Shown: positions 33,679-42,377 of the stretch, one piece after another
Layout of the letters: each line of letters opens with the position of its first letter
How positions within the stretch are numbered: position 1 is the stretch's first letter
Assembly: GCA_964453035.1 (NCBI GenBank)
Contig: CAYVOX010000008.1
Location: forward strand, 1-47,690
Source: CAYVOX01 sp964453035
GTDB lineage: Bacteria > Chloroflexota > Anaerolineae > Anaerolineales > Anaerolineaceae
Reading direction: 5' to 3'
DNA: 47,690 bases
The notes under the pieces: generated by a model
The model's database searches: none
What the model saw: only the letters and a program-made list of their open reading frames with translations
What the model was told of the DNA's origin: nothing
Translations under genes and position numbers: made by a program

Positions 33679-34535
33679 TTATGAAGTCTGTCTGCATTCT
33701 AACGGATAGCTCAGTCCAATTTCCTCAACCCTCCTTTGCCGGTCGCAACACGGTGAGAACGATTCCGCTCACCGTTGACCTGGCTACTGTATCTGCCAGT
33801 CAGCCGAAATTATCGCGGGCAAATGAATTTCCGCCTCAAGCTGATGGAATTCACCCGCCAAAAATCGCCATCCCTTCAGAGGAAGAACTGGGCTCGTGGG
33901 TCATCTCTCCCGAAACTAACATGCCATATGACCACATCATTGCCATTGTTACATCCTCCCACCTGTGTCCCCTGTTCACCCGCCTGCAAAACGTAGCTAA
34001 AGCATGGCGCGGAAGGTGCAACATTCAGGTTATCGATTCACGCACCACGTCCATTGGTCTTGGCGTCATTGTCCAGGCCGCAGCCGAAAGCTTTGCCCGT
34101 GGAGAATCCATCAACGAGGTTGAGAAAATTGTCAGGAGCATGATTCCGCATATCTACTCCATCCTATGCACCCCCAACCTTTCCTACCTCTACCACTCCG
34201 ATATCATCGATATGGCACAGGCCTATGTGGGTGAAATGCTCGGTTTCCTTCCCGTTTACGTTCTTGAGGAAGGTAAACTTAGCCCCCTTGAAAAAGTCAA
34301 AAACCAGCGCCAGGTGGTAGATTTATTCCAGGAGTTCATGGATGAATTCGACCACCTCCAGCATATTGCCTTCCTTCAAGGTGCAACAGCTTCCCCCCAG
34401 GTTGGGCGCTTGCTGCGAGAACATGCCGCCGCGACCTCGCCCAAAGTTTCCTTTACTGAGCATAACATTAATCTGACGATGGCAACCCTTTTTGGTCCTC
34501 AAACTACCGGCCTGACGGTTGTCGAGACCCCCTGA
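33675..34535 (+). CDS. DegV-family fatty-acid-binding protein (FakB-like)
   Basis: 286 aa, DegV fold. The first residues SVCILTDSSVQF hold the usual TDSS loop; IAIVTSSHLCPLFTRLQN supplies the fatty-acid/phosphate-binding Ser-Ser pair, and IQVIDSRTTSIGLGVIVQAA follows. These proteins bind a fatty acid in a buried pocket and present its carboxyl group to FakA. The first-third loop (about 40-75) is longer and more polar than in many DegV proteins. The ATG overlaps the fakA stop. Which fatty acids it prefers cannot be told. Confidence 0.9.
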   Translation: MIMKSVCILTDSSVQFPQPSFAGRNTVRTIPLTVDLATVSASQPKLSRANEFPPQADGIHPPKIAIPSEEELGSWVISPETNMPYDHIIAIVTSSHLCPLFTRLQNVAKAWRGRCNIQVIDSRTTSIGLGVIVQAAAESFARGESINEVEKIVRSMIPHIYSILCTPNLSYLYHSDIIDMAQAYVGEMLGFLPVYVLEEGKLSPLEKVKNQRQVVDLFQEFMDEFDHLQHIAFLQGATASPQVGRLLREHAAATSPKVSFTEHNINLTMATLFGPQTTGLTVVETP

Positions 34536-34595
34536 GTCCCATCCGACTCCGCAAATCTTGCCGTGCAATATCCGGCTATCAACCGCAGAATGCGG

Positions 34596-34601
34596 TAAAA
34601 T
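34596..34601 (+). promoter_or_regulatory. Possible -10 box directly before recG
   Basis: TAAAAT ends six bases before the ATG at 34608, so transcription would start at or one base before the start codon (leaderless). No -35 is visible at the usual distance and no ribosome-binding site is seen. Confidence 0.4.
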
Positions 34602-34607
34602 TGTTCT

Positions 34608-37049
34608 ATGTCATCGCTGATTGAAAAACTCAACCGCATTTTTAAATTAGAAGCCGAACTGGGATATTCCAACAAAGCCGTGGTGGGCGGGTTAGATAAA
34701 TTCCTCCCCTCGTGGGTCAATGAAGCCCAGACTGACCATCTCAAAGATGAATTGATTCAGGCAGTTGTCCTGCGCATCAACCAGTATCGTCTTTTGGATA
34801 AAGAAGAACGGTCTCATCTGCTTGAAGAAATCCTGCAGATCCTGCAGGATGCAGACCGCGCCACACCGGTCCCAGATTCCCCAAAAACCTACCGGCAAAA
34901 ACCCGCCGCCGAACCCCGCGCTGCTCCTCCCGCCAGGGCTGCTGAAGCCCCGCCCCAGGCTCGCCCCGCCGCCATTGATAGCGATAAGACGCCCGGCCTG
35001 CGCGCGCCTCTCACCGTTCTAAACGGGATTGGCCCTCGTAATGCCCAGTCGCTGGAAACGCTTGGTTTGAAAACCCTTGAAGACCTGCTCTATTATTTTC
35101 CCCGGCGTTATGAGGATTTCACCCAACTCAAACCGATCAACCGCATCGAATATGGCGAAGAGCTGACCATCATTGGCACCATTCAGAGCGCTGCCAGTCG
35201 CTCGGTGCGCGGAGGCCAAACTCAAATAATCGAGGCTGTCCTCAGCGATGGCACAGGATTTTTGCGTCTTACCTGGTTTAACCAGCCCTGGCTCCTCAAC
35301 CGCCTCACGCATGGAACCCAGATCATCGTTTCCGGCAAGGTTGATATGTACCTCGGACGCCTGGTGATGAACAGTCCCGAATGGGAACCTTTAGACCAGG
35401 AACACCTCCACACCAACCGCATCGTGCCGGTTTATTCTCTCTCCAGTCATGTTACTCAGCGCTGGTTGCGAAAAATAATGCATCAGACGGTCACCTTCTG
35501 GGCATCCCGTGTTCAGGATTTTCTTCCTGAATCGATTCGCGTTTCAGCCGGCCTGACGATTATCACCAACGCCCTGCGCCAGGTGCATTTTCCTGATTCG
35601 ATGGAGCAGCTCAACACCGCTCAGACGCGCCTGGCTTTTGATGAGATATTCTTCCTGCAATTAGGCGTCCTCTCGCAGAAGAAAGCCTGGCGTTCTGCTT
35701 CTGCTCGGGTTTTCAGCGTGTCGGACGAATGGCTGCTCGAACACATTGCCAGCCTGCCCTTTAAACTGACAGAGGCTCAAGAGCGCGTGCTCTCCGAAAC
35801 CCGAGCCGATCTTGCATCCGGCAGCCCCATGAACCGCCTGTTACAGGGCGATGTGGGCTCCGGCAAAACCGTCATTGCTGCGCTGGCAATTGCCATCATC
35901 ACTCAGCATGGTGCCCAGTCTGCAATAATGGCACCTACCAGCATCCTGGCAGAGCAACATTACCGCACCATGTCAAAGCTGCTTCAGAATATCCTCCAAC
36001 CTGCTGAGATTGCTCTTCTGGTTGGCGACACCCCTGAATCTGAAAAGCGTGTGATTCGCTCAGGTCTTGCGGATGGTTCCATCAAGCTCGTCATTGGCAC
36101 CCATGCCCTCATTGAGGACCCGGTCGAATTTCAACTTCTGCAGTTAGCCGTCATTGATGAACAACACCGCTTCGGCGTCTCGCAGCGCTCGCTGTTACGC
36201 TCCAAAGGACAGAATCTTCACCTTTTGGTGATGACCGCCACACCCATTCCGCGCTCACTTGCCCTCACCATTTACGGCGATCTCGACCTCTCCGTCATGG
36301 ACCAGATGCCTGTCGGGCGTCTGCCCATTGAGACTCACGTTCTTCATCCGCTTGAGCGTGAACGTGCTTACCAGCTTGTCCGCAGCCAGGTTGCTGCAGG
36401 CCGGCAGGCGTTCATCATCTATCCCCTGGTTGAGCAGGGCGAGCGCGAAGAAACCAAGGCAGCCGTCGAGGAACACGTCCGCCTCCAGAAAGAGATTTTC
36501 CCAAAACTCAAGCTGGGGTTGCTGCACGGACGAATGAAACCCGACGAAAAAGAAGAGGTTATGCTCAAATTCCGCGACGGGGAATATCAGGTACTTATCT
36601 CCACCTCGGTCGTTGAGGTTGGCGTTGACGTTCCAAACGCCACCGTCATGATCATCGAGGGCGCCAACCGGTTTGGCCTCTCGCAACTTCACCAGTTCCG
36701 CGGCCGTGTTGGACGAGGTCTTGACCAATCCTACTGCCTGCTCATTCCCGAAACCGAAAACACCCTCGAAAACGAACGTTTGGTCGCCATGGAAGCCACC
36801 AATGATGGTTTCGTCCTGGCGGAAAAAGACTTGCAGCAGCGCGGGCCAGGCGATTTTCTTGGCACGCGTCAATCCGGCTTTCTGGATCTGCGCATGGCCA
36901 AACTGACCGATATTCGCCTGATTGAGAAAGCGCGTCACGAAGCGCAGCAACTTTTTGAACGGGATCCCAATTTATCCGACCCCGAACACCAACTCCTTGC
37001 CGCCACCTTTCACCGATTCTGGGGAGAGGGCCGGGGAGATATGAGCTAG
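34608..37049 (+). CDS. recG: ATP-dependent DNA helicase RecG with an N-terminal extension
   Basis: 813 aa. RecG reverses stalled forks and branch-migrates Holliday junctions. The first about 140 residues are extra: a helical, charged region (about 1-85) and a Pro/Ala-rich linker (about 90-130). The wedge/OB domain follows from LTVLNGIGPRNAQSLETLG to about residue 330. Helicase motifs: Walker A LLQGDVGSGKTVIAA (about 413), DEQHRFGVSQRSLL in place of DEAH-box (about 517), TATPIPRSLALT, and the motif V/VI region STSVVEVGVDVPNATVM and HQFRGRVGRG. The last about 60 residues (QSGFLDLRMAKLTD and onwards) are the C-terminal TRG wedge. It follows the fakA/degV pair and precedes coaD by eight bases. 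Confidence 0.95.
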   Translation: MSSLIEKLNRIFKLEAELGYSNKAVVGGLDKFLPSWVNEAQTDHLKDELIQAVVLRINQYRLLDKEERSHLLEEILQILQDADRATPVPDSPKTYRQKPAAEPRAAPPARAAEAPPQARPAAIDSDKTPGLRAPLTVLNGIGPRNAQSLETLGLKTLEDLLYYFPRRYEDFTQLKPINRIEYGEELTIIGTIQSAASRSVRGGQTQIIEAVLSDGTGFLRLTWFNQPWLLNRLTHGTQIIVSGKVDMYLGRLVMNSPEWEPLDQEHLHTNRIVPVYSLSSHVTQRWLRKIMHQTVTFWASRVQDFLPESIRVSAGLTIITNALRQVHFPDSMEQLNTAQTRLAFDEIFFLQLGVLSQKKAWRSASARVFSVSDEWLLEHIASLPFKLTEAQERVLSETRADLASGSPMNRLLQGDVGSGKTVIAALAIAIITQHGAQSAIMAPTSILAEQHYRTMSKLLQNILQPAEIALLVGDTPESEKRVIRSGLADGSIKLVIGTHALIEDPVEFQLLQLAVIDEQHRFGVSQRSLLRSKGQNLHLLVMTATPIPRSLALTIYGDLDLSVMDQMPVGRLPIETHVLHPLERERAYQLVRSQVAAGRQAFIIYPLVEQGEREETKAAVEEHVRLQKEIFPKLKLGLLHGRMKPDEKEEVMLKFRDGEYQVLISTSVVEVGVDVPNATVMIIEGANRFGLSQLHQFRGRVGRGLDQSYCLLIPETENTLENERLVAMEATNDGFVLAEKDLQQRGPGDFLGTRQSGFLDLRMAKLTDIRLIEKARHEAQQLFERDPNLSDPEHQLLAATFHRFWGEGRGDMS

Positions 37050-37057
37050 GAGACCAA

Positions 37058-37582
37058 ATGATCAAAGCCGTCTATCCAGGCACGTTTGACCCTATCCACT
37101 TTGGACACATCAACATTGCGGAGCGCGCCAGCCGTATGTTTGATGAACTCATCGTTGCCGTCTTTGATAAACCACTCAAGAATTTGCTATTCTCCCCACA
37201 AGATCGCCTGGATTTTACAACCCAGACTTTTCGGAATCATCCTAAAATAAAGGTGATGGGATATTCTGGTCTGACGGTTGATTTTTGCCGCAATATTCAT
37301 GCTCAGGTGATTGTGCGCGGGTTGCGCGTTTTTTCCGATTTTGAATTTGAATTTCGGAATGCGCTGGCCAATAATCACCTCGCCCCGGATATCGAGATCG
37401 TTGCCTTTATCACCAGCAAGGAGCACACTTTTCTCTCCTCCTCCACCGTCCGAGAGATTGCTGCCCTGGGTGGTGATGTCAACGGCATGGTACCGCCTTT
37501 CGTGGCAGTCGCTTTACAGAAGCGTTTTCGAGAACTTGGAGAGGGACAGCAAATTGTCCCGCAATCTTCCTTGAGGGATTAA
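37058..37582 (+). CDS. coaD: Phosphopantetheine adenylyltransferase
   Basis: 174 aa, slightly longer than E. coli CoaD. Nucleotidyl-transferase marks: AVYPGTFDPIHFGHINI (T/HxGH loop), VIVRGLRVFSDFEFE (substrate loop), and FLSSSTVREIAALGGDV (ISSTxxR-like triphosphate loop). It makes dephospho-CoA from 4'-phosphopantetheine and ATP, the penultimate step of CoA synthesis. It begins eight bases after recG and is probably co-transcribed. Confidence 0.95.
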   Translation: MIKAVYPGTFDPIHFGHINIAERASRMFDELIVAVFDKPLKNLLFSPQDRLDFTTQTFRNHPKIKVMGYSGLTVDFCRNIHAQVIVRGLRVFSDFEFEFRNALANNHLAPDIEIVAFITSKEHTFLSSSTVREIAALGGDVNGMVPPFVAVALQKRFRELGEGQQIVPQSSLRD

Positions 37583-37629
37583 GCATTTGGCCTGATAATT
37601 GCATCAAGTCACATACCGCGGAGGATTAA

Positions 37630-38100
37630 ATGGACATCTTGCACCTGGTTGACCGATTAGAAGAACTCTTCAATGAAAGCCGCTCGATCCCTTTCACCCA
37701 CAACGTGATCGTGGATGAAGATCGTATGCTGGATATCATTGATCAGATGCGCATATCAATTCCTGAGGAGATCAAGAAAGCCCAACAATTGTTGGCTCAA
37801 CGTGATCGTATCCTCGCCCAGGCGCAGGAAGAAGCTAACCGCACCCTGTCTCTGGCGCGTGAGAAGAGCGAAGCGATGGTTGACCGCGATTCAATTGTCT
37901 CAGCAGCCCAGGCTCGCTCTGAACAAATCATTGCCCAGGGGAAAATTGAAGCCGAGAACACCCGCCACGAGGCCGATGGATACGTCCTGGATACGCTCAC
38001 CAACCTTGAGATGGAAATGGAACGAATCCTGAACCAGGTGCGCAACGGTATCCGTTCCATTCAGAATGATAAACAGCAGGTCGAACCGCCCAAGGATTAA
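37630..38100 (+). CDS. DivIVA/SepIVA-like coiled-coil protein
   Basis: 156 aa. The N-terminal block (MDILHLVDRLEELFNES, then NVIVDEDRMLDIIDQMRISI) resembles the conserved N-terminus of actinobacterial septation factors such as SepIVA, and residues 55-140 are one continuous charged heptad region (EEANRTLSLAREKSEAM) with Gln/Glu/Ala content like an ATP-synthase b subunit or DivIVA. Its place directly after coaD is the same as that of SepIVA in Mycobacterium. It probably takes part in cell-envelope growth or division. The start has GCGGAGGATTAA upstream. Its stop shares the four bases TTAA with the stop of convergent lon. Confidence 0.75.
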   Translation: MDILHLVDRLEELFNESRSIPFTHNVIVDEDRMLDIIDQMRISIPEEIKKAQQLLAQRDRILAQAQEEANRTLSLAREKSEAMVDRDSIVSAAQARSEQIIAQGKIEAENTRHEADGYVLDTLTNLEMEMERILNQVRNGIRSIQNDKQQVEPPKD

Positions 38101-40595
38101 TCAGGCGATTCCGCTTTTTCCTTCGTTTCGCCATCTGCCTGACGCATCCGCTTATGGCGCGCTGGCTTTTCAGCCGCCGGATGCAGCGCCACCTCAAGAA
38201 CTTTATCCATGTGGGTCACCGGGATGACTTTCAGGTCATCCCGTACTTTTTTGGGCACATCCACCAGGTCTTTTAGGTTTCGCTCGGGTAGAATCACCGT
38301 CTTCAAGCCCGCCCGGTGCGCTGCCAGAATCTTCTCGCGCACACCCCCCACCGGCAGCACTCTTCCACGCAGGGTGATTTCTCCGGTCATTCCAACATCT
38401 TTGATGACCGCCCGATTAGTGAACGCTGATATGAGCGCGGTCGCCATGGTGATCCCAGCACTGGGACCATCCTTTGGAATAGCGCCTTCCGGAATATGAA
38501 TGTGCACATCCAGCCGTTCATACACATCTGGTTCAATTTCAAACTCAGCCGAGCGCGACTTAAGGTACGACATAGCCGCATGCGCAGATTCCTGCATCAC
38601 TTCGCCAATCTGTCCTGTAATTTGAAGGTTGCCTTTCCCTTCCAGAATCAGCACCTCAACCGGCATGATTTCTCCGCCATTTTCAGTCCACGCAATCGCC
38701 GTTGCCACGCCCACTTCATCCTGGCGTTCAGCCTCAGTTTCAAAGAATTCGGGCGGTCCCAGGAACTTTTCTACCAGAGAAGGTGTCAACCGGCTTGGAA
38801 ATGTTTTCTTTTCGGATTTTAGACGTGCCACTTTCCGGCACATCCTGCCAATTTCCCGTTCCAGGTTGCGCACGCCTGCCTCGTAGGTATATTGCCGGAT
38901 TAGTTTTCGCACCGTTTCATCCTGAAAGCGCACCTCGTTCGGTTCCAACCCTGCGTCCTCAATCTGGCGTGGGATGAGGAATAATTTGGCAATTTCCAGT
39001 TTCTCTTCCTCAATATAGCCCGGGAACTCCAGCACTTCCATGCGGTCAACCAACGCCGGTGGAATGCTGCTTAAGGTGTTTGCCGTGGTGACGAACATAA
39101 CCTTTGAAAGATCGTAATCCAACTCAAGATAATGGTCTGAAAATGCGAAGTTCTGCTCTGGATCCAGAACTTCAAGCAAGGCAGCCGAGGGGTCTCCTCG
39201 AAAATCCGCCCCCAGTTTATCCACCTCATCCAGCATAAACAATGGGTTGATCGTCCCGGCCCGCCGCATTGTCTGTAAGATACGACCCGGCAACGCGCCG
39301 ATGTAAGTCCTCCGGTGCCCGCGAATCTCAGCCTCGTCCCGCACGCCCCCCAGCGAAAGGCGCACGAACTTGCGGCCCAATGCTTCAGAAATTGAGCGTC
39401 CCAGGCTGGTCTTTCCAGTTCCTGGTGGGCCAACAAAACACAAAATCGGCTGCTTGGGATGTTTAGGTTTCAGGCTGCGAACGGCAATGTATTCCAGAAT
39501 TCGGTCCTTCGCTTTGCCCAATCCATAATGGTATTGGTCAAGCACCTTTGCCGCATTGCGCACATCCAGGTTATCTTCCGTCTGCTGGTTCCACGGTAAT
39601 TCCAGGATCCAATCCACGTAAGTACGAATGATCCCCACCTCTGGAGCCATCGGCGGCATCTGCGTCAGGCGTTCAACCTCTTTTAATGCTGTTGTTCGCG
39701 CGCTTTCTGGAATTTCCGCCGACTCGATTCGCGTTCTCAATTCAGTGATCTCACGCGTCCAGATATCGCCTTCCCCCAGCTCCGTTTGGATCGCCTTCAT
39801 CTGCTCGCGGAGGTAAAATTCGCGCTGGCTGCGGTCAACCTCATTCTGCACCTTGTTGTGAATTTCATCTTCCAATTGCAGAACATCCAGTTCTTGCGCC
39901 AGCAACCGGTTGATGCGTTTGAGCCTTTCTTTCGGTTCAAGCAGAAGAAGCAGAGCCTGCCGCTCCTTCAGGGGTAAGGAAATTGCTGTCGCCACCATAT
40001 CCGCCAGCCAGGCTGGCTCAGAAATATTCAGAGAAAATAGATGCGCCTCATCGGGCAAACTGCGATCCAGTTGAACGCATTTTTGGAACAGGTCGCGCGT
40101 CGTGCGCATCAATGCGTCCACATGCCGGGTGACGTGAACGGTTTCGTCAATCACACGCGCCCGCACCTTGTAAAATGGCTCAACCTGGGTAAACTCAACC
40201 ACCTCTACCCGCCTGCGACCCTGCACCAGACTGGAATTGTTGCCGTCAGGCATATTTAACAATCGCCCCACAGCCATCTCAACCCCAATGGGAAGAAAAT
40301 CCTCGGGTTTTGGATCTTCCACTTCGGAATCCTGCTGAACCAACGCGATAACGGTTTGCTCATTGTACTGAGCTTCCTGGATCGCAAGCAGGTTGGAACC
40401 AGGCGTGACAAATAGCGGGGATATCATCTTCGGGAAAACAACAATATCCCTCAGGATGAGCACCGGGCATTCCAGATAACCATCCGCATCTACTTCTCCG
40501 TCGGGGATGCGGTAAAGCTCTTCAGTTCTCTGGTGAATGGAAGATGAGTAATCCTCCGGATCGCCCTGGTTATGACCCCAATCATCTGCTCTCAT
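38097..40595 (-). CDS. lon: ATP-dependent Lon protease
   Basis: 832 aa with the start at the ATG at 40595, six bases after AGGAGA; an ATG at 40613 has no site. The N-terminal domain (about 35-240, LECPVLILRDIVVFPKMI) recognises substrates. The AAA+ domain has Walker A FVGPPGTGKTSLGRS (about 388) and Walker B LFMLDEVDKLG. The protease domain from about 640 has PEGAIPKDGPSAGITMATA with the catalytic Ser (about 710) and EITLRGRVLPVGGVREKILA with the catalytic Lys. It degrades misfolded and short-lived proteins in the cytoplasm. It overlaps folC by ATGA, so translation is coupled; folC is the upstream gene. Confidence 0.96.
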   Translation of the reverse strand: MRADDWGHNQGDPEDYSSSIHQRTEELYRIPDGEVDADGYLECPVLILRDIVVFPKMISPLFVTPGSNLLAIQEAQYNEQTVIALVQQDSEVEDPKPEDFLPIGVEMAVGRLLNMPDGNNSSLVQGRRRVEVVEFTQVEPFYKVRARVIDETVHVTRHVDALMRTTRDLFQKCVQLDRSLPDEAHLFSLNISEPAWLADMVATAISLPLKERQALLLLLEPKERLKRINRLLAQELDVLQLEDEIHNKVQNEVDRSQREFYLREQMKAIQTELGEGDIWTREITELRTRIESAEIPESARTTALKEVERLTQMPPMAPEVGIIRTYVDWILELPWNQQTEDNLDVRNAAKVLDQYHYGLGKAKDRILEYIAVRSLKPKHPKQPILCFVGPPGTGKTSLGRSISEALGRKFVRLSLGGVRDEAEIRGHRRTYIGALPGRILQTMRRAGTINPLFMLDEVDKLGADFRGDPSAALLEVLDPEQNFAFSDHYLELDYDLSKVMFVTTANTLSSIPPALVDRMEVLEFPGYIEEEKLEIAKLFLIPRQIEDAGLEPNEVRFQDETVRKLIRQYTYEAGVRNLEREIGRMCRKVARLKSEKKTFPSRLTPSLVEKFLGPPEFFETEAERQDEVGVATAIAWTENGGEIMPVEVLILEGKGNLQITGQIGEVMQESAHAAMSYLKSRSAEFEIEPDVYERLDVHIHIPEGAIPKDGPSAGITMATALISAFTNRAVIKDVGMTGEITLRGRVLPVGGVREKILAAHRAGLKTVILPERNLKDLVDVPKKVRDDLKVIPVTHMDKVLEVALHPAAEKPARHKRMRQADGETKEKAESPD

Positions 40596-41965
40596 ACCTG
40601 TCTCCTGTTCCATAATTCACGGGCTGCCGCCGCAACAAAAATACTTCCTGTCACCAAAATTCCATTTACATTACCCGCTAATTTCAGCGCTTCATCAAGC
40701 GCTGTCTCCAGCGGCAGTACAGAGGTGGCTTTAATTCCGTAATGGTGTCCCAACGCAACCAGTTTCCCCGCTTCCATGGCGCGCGGATGTTCCGATTGGG
40801 TGGCAATCATGCAACTCACGCGCGGAACCAGCTCCTTAAACATGCTTCCGATATCCTTATCTTCTGAAGCCCCAAAAACCAGGATAATGGGCAATCCCGG
40901 CAGGTAATCATCCAATGCCAGCCTGAGTTTTAGCGCCGAGTCGCCATTATGTGCCGAATCTATTACCACTGGTGGATTGCGCCGCAAAAATTCAAACCGT
41001 CCCGGCCAGCGCACTGCGCTGAAACCACGCGCGATATCCTCGTCGTTGATGGCTAAACCATTGGCTCGCGCCACCTGCAAGGTTGCGTAAGCTGTCGCCG
41101 CATTCTCAACTTGATGATACCCTAAAAGGGGCAGAGTCAACCTGACAGGTTGCCAGTTGCTTCTCCCACCGCTCTCGATATATTCATCCACCAGGGTCTG
41201 ATCCTGCGCCGACCACACCAGCATGGATTGCTGCTCAGTGGAGTGAGATTGAGCCGCAAAATAGTAATCTCGCCCGATTAACGTCAGCGGCGCGTGACGG
41301 TCTCTCGCAATCTCCTCAACCGCGTTGCGAGCCTCATCTTTTTGCGGCGCCAGCACAACCGGCTTTCCTTCTTTGATGATGCCCGCCTTCTCTCGGGCGA
41401 TCTGAGAGAGGGTATTCCCCAGCACGGCCATGTGGTCATAAGAAAGCGATGTGATGACCGAGACCAATGGTGCCACAACGTTCGTTGCATCCAGCCGTCC
41501 CCCAAGCCCCACCTCAATCACCCCCACTTCTACTTTCCGTCTGCGGAAGTAAAGAAAAGCAAGGGCTGTTGTGAGTTCAAAGGTGGTCAATTGCTCAATG
41601 ACCGCAACATGCGGTTTAATCTCATCCACCAGTTGAGCCAGCTCTTGATGCGAAATCGCCTCCCCGTTCACCTGGATGCGTTCGGAAAAATCCTGCAGGT
41701 GGGGAGATGTGTAAAAGCCAACTTCATACCCAGCTTCCCTCAGCACGGATGCGGTGAGCGCTGAAACTGAGCCTTTCCCTTTTGTGCCGGCCACATGGAT
41801 GATGGCATAATCTTGCTGGGGATTCCCCAGCCGCTCCATCAGTTTCCGCATCCTTCCCAGGTCAAACTTATCCGGCGAGTAACGCAGATTCCGTGTCAGG
41901 CTGTAATCAACAAAGCTGTAAAGGTAATCCAGAGCCTGCTGGTAGGCAGTTTCTATATCGTTCAT
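40592..41965 (-). CDS. folC: Folylpolyglutamate/dihydrofolate synthase
   Basis: 457 aa, Mur-ligase fold. ATP loop IHVAGTKGKGSVSALTASVL at about residue 55, FYTSPHLQDFSERIQVNG (the omega loop), VIEVGLGGRLDATNVV, and SYDHMAVLGNTLSQIAREKAGI follow in the family order. The C-terminal ligase domain has WPGRFEFLRRNPPVVIDSAHN. It adds glutamate to folates and, in many bacteria, makes dihydrofolate from dihydropteroate. ATG at 41965 has AGGATGCT before it. It is followed by lon in the same transcript. The upstream inverted repeat and the divergent DUF503 promoter lie at 42021-42070. Confidence 0.94.
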   Translation of the reverse strand: MNDIETAYQQALDYLYSFVDYSLTRNLRYSPDKFDLGRMRKLMERLGNPQQDYAIIHVAGTKGKGSVSALTASVLREAGYEVGFYTSPHLQDFSERIQVNGEAISHQELAQLVDEIKPHVAVIEQLTTFELTTALAFLYFRRRKVEVGVIEVGLGGRLDATNVVAPLVSVITSLSYDHMAVLGNTLSQIAREKAGIIKEGKPVVLAPQKDEARNAVEEIARDRHAPLTLIGRDYYFAAQSHSTEQQSMLVWSAQDQTLVDEYIESGGRSNWQPVRLTLPLLGYHQVENAATAYATLQVARANGLAINDEDIARGFSAVRWPGRFEFLRRNPPVVIDSAHNGDSALKLRLALDDYLPGLPIILVFGASEDKDIGSMFKELVPRVSCMIATQSEHPRAMEAGKLVALGHHYGIKATSVLPLETALDEALKLAGNVNGILVTGSIFVAAAARELWNRRQV

Positions 41966-42020
41966 AGCATCCTGATTTCTTTATTGCAGTAGGCCATTGT
42001 AACCGCCGCCCAACCTTTTC

Positions 42021-42041
42021 GCAAGAGGGAATAACTCTTGC
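42021..42041. repeat. Perfect inverted repeat, possible operator
   Basis: GCAAGAG (42021-42027), seven-base spacer, CTCTTGC (42035-42041), ending directly beside the -35 of the DUF503 promoter. With a 14-base centre-to-centre spacing it could be bound by a dimeric regulator controlling folC and the DUF503 operon; it could also be a small hairpin. Confidence 0.5.
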
Positions 42042-42070
42042 TTGACGCTGCCGATAAATCCTGCTACATT
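42042..42070 (+). promoter_or_regulatory. Promoter of the DUF503 operon
   Basis: TTGACG (42042-42047), 17-base spacer, TACATT (42065-42070). Transcription would start at about 42077, the A of the ATG, so the message appears leaderless. Confidence 0.7.
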
Positions 42071-42076
42071 TCTTCT

Positions 42077-42361
42077 ATGCCAGTTGGGATTCTCACCCTT
42101 CACCTTACCTTGCCGGGATGTGCCTCCCTCAAAGAAAAACGCTCCATTATAAAACCTATTCTTTCCCGCCTGCATCGCGAGTTCAATATCTCCGTATCAG
42201 AAATTGGCCTTCAGGATAACTGGCGCAAAACTGTCCTGGCCTGCGCCATTTTATGCACCGATACTGGCTATGCGCAAAGCGCTCTACAATCTGTTCTCCA
42301 CTTTTTCGAGCACACCTGGCGTGACTTGCAAATTGACGAATTCCATATCGAGATAATCTAA
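42077..42361 (+). CDS. DUF503 (YlxP-like) small protein
   Basis: 94 aa from the ATG at 42077 (MPVGILTLHLTLPG). A TTG start at 42038 is in frame but lies in the promoter. The core SLKEKRSIIKPILSRLHREF and ISVSEIGLQDNWRKT are the signature of DUF503/YlxP, a small protein family linked to ribosome maturation (ylxP neighbours rbfA and infB in Bacillus), though here it lies away from those genes. Its function is not firmly known. It seems to be first in a transcript with the SDR gene, 16 bases downstream. Confidence 0.88.
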   Translation: MPVGILTLHLTLPGCASLKEKRSIIKPILSRLHREFNISVSEIGLQDNWRKTVLACAILCTDTGYAQSALQSVLHFFEHTWRDLQIDEFHIEII

Positions 42362-42377
42362 AAAAAGAGGTGGTCGA

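Noticed and set aside
36255..36950. 231-codon open frame opposite recG
   Set aside because: No start site or known fold; the helicase motifs of RecG occupy the same bases on the plus strand.
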